A DNA stretch of 64,000 nucleotides. Origin: Geobacillus thermodenitrificans subsp. thermodenitrificans DSM 465 (GTDB taxonomy: Bacteria; Bacillota; Bacilli; Bacillales; Anoxybacillaceae). How positions within the stretch are numbered: the first letter of the stretch is position 1; each line of letters begins with the position of its first letter. A program made the translations under genes and the position numbers. Below are positions 63,904 to 64,000 of the stretch, piece by piece. Where the stretch lies: positions 62,001-126,000 of the forward strand of contig NZ_AYKT01000001.1 in the NCBI RefSeq assembly GCF_000496575.1, given 5' to 3'. The notes below the pieces were generated by a model, which did no database searches, was not told the DNA's origin, and worked only from the letters and a program-made list of their open reading frames with translations.

Positions 63904-63936
63904 AGCGCCGTTGCAGCAAGGCAACGGCCTTTTTAT
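63904..63936 (+). terminator. Terminator of the DUF1906 gene
   Basis: GCCGTTGC and GCAACGGC around AGCAAG, followed by CTTTTTA. The last 64 bases of the window hold nothing recognisable. Confidence 0.88.
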
Positions 63937-64000
63937 TATCTTGATCGAGCAGGCGGCCACTTCTGAGTGAAACGAAAGCGGAGACGAACAGTAACCGAAT

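Overview
The window is a gene-dense stretch of a chromosome from a thermophilic spore-forming Bacillaceae, most likely Geobacillus or a close relative. The evidence is the gene content and order (a mtn methionine-salvage locus, preQ1-controlled queCDEF, ykvS and ykvT, glcT-ptsGHI, odhAB, patA), GerA-type germination genes and YyaC, strong AGGAGG ribosome sites with frequent GTG/TTG starts, and a MtnW whose active-site residues fall at the numbering I recall for the G. kaustophilus enolase. I see no rRNA, tRNA, CRISPR array, prophage or intact insertion sequence.

Layout. 1-6.9 kb: methionine salvage (mtnK partial, mtnU, mtnE, mtnW-X-B-D) with two SAM-I riboswitches. 7-9.5 kb: ZIP transporter, MhqR-like MarR regulator, a decayed pduL and an SDR-like protein. 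9.5-15.4 kb: S9 peptidase, a lysine-riboswitch-controlled permease and an M3 oligopeptidase. 15.5-18.6 kb: GNAT protein and an ABC exporter with its TetR repressor and paired palindromic operators. 18.6-21.1 kb: a broken HepT-like gene and CtsR-controlled clpE. 21.3-27.4 kb: YtkA-like lipoprotein, YkvI-like membrane protein, gerA-type A-C-B operon. 27.4-31.7 kb: queCDEF behind a preQ1 riboswitch, an epimerase-like gene, ykvS with a structured leader, and ykvT. 31.8-37.2 kb: small genes, a Pro/Met-rich coat-like protein, an SDR, a sporulation-type histidine kinase, nitroreductase, alpha/beta hydrolase. 37.3-42.6 kb: glcT, ptsG with its RAT antiterminator, ptsH, ptsI. 42.6-46.2 kb: yyaC, a degenerate region and a chemoreceptor. 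46.4-50.7 kb: odhAB. 51-60.3 kb: SDR, ykwC, and a TetR-controlled acyl-CoA cluster. 60.4-64 kb: patA, an IDEAL-domain protein, corA and a DUF1906 protein.

The most interesting part is 52.98-60.25 kb. It holds separate genes matching the two halves of the animal ACAD10/ACAD11 proteins: an ACAD11-type acyl-CoA dehydrogenase and an APH-type kinase. With them are an acyl-CoA ligase, an SDR, a quinone-oxidoreductase-like protein, a ComB-type phosphatase and a TetR regulator. By analogy with the Pseudomonas lva pathway, I infer activation and phosphorylation-dependent breakdown of 4-hydroxy (or 4-oxo) acids. Other points worth a second look are the unexplained ykvS leader, a Shine-Dalgarno-masking hairpin downstream of the preQ1 riboswitch, three gene remnants, two short genes (32 and 42 codons), an SDR without the YxxxK catalytic pair, and a repeated GGGTGTCCC hairpin motif.
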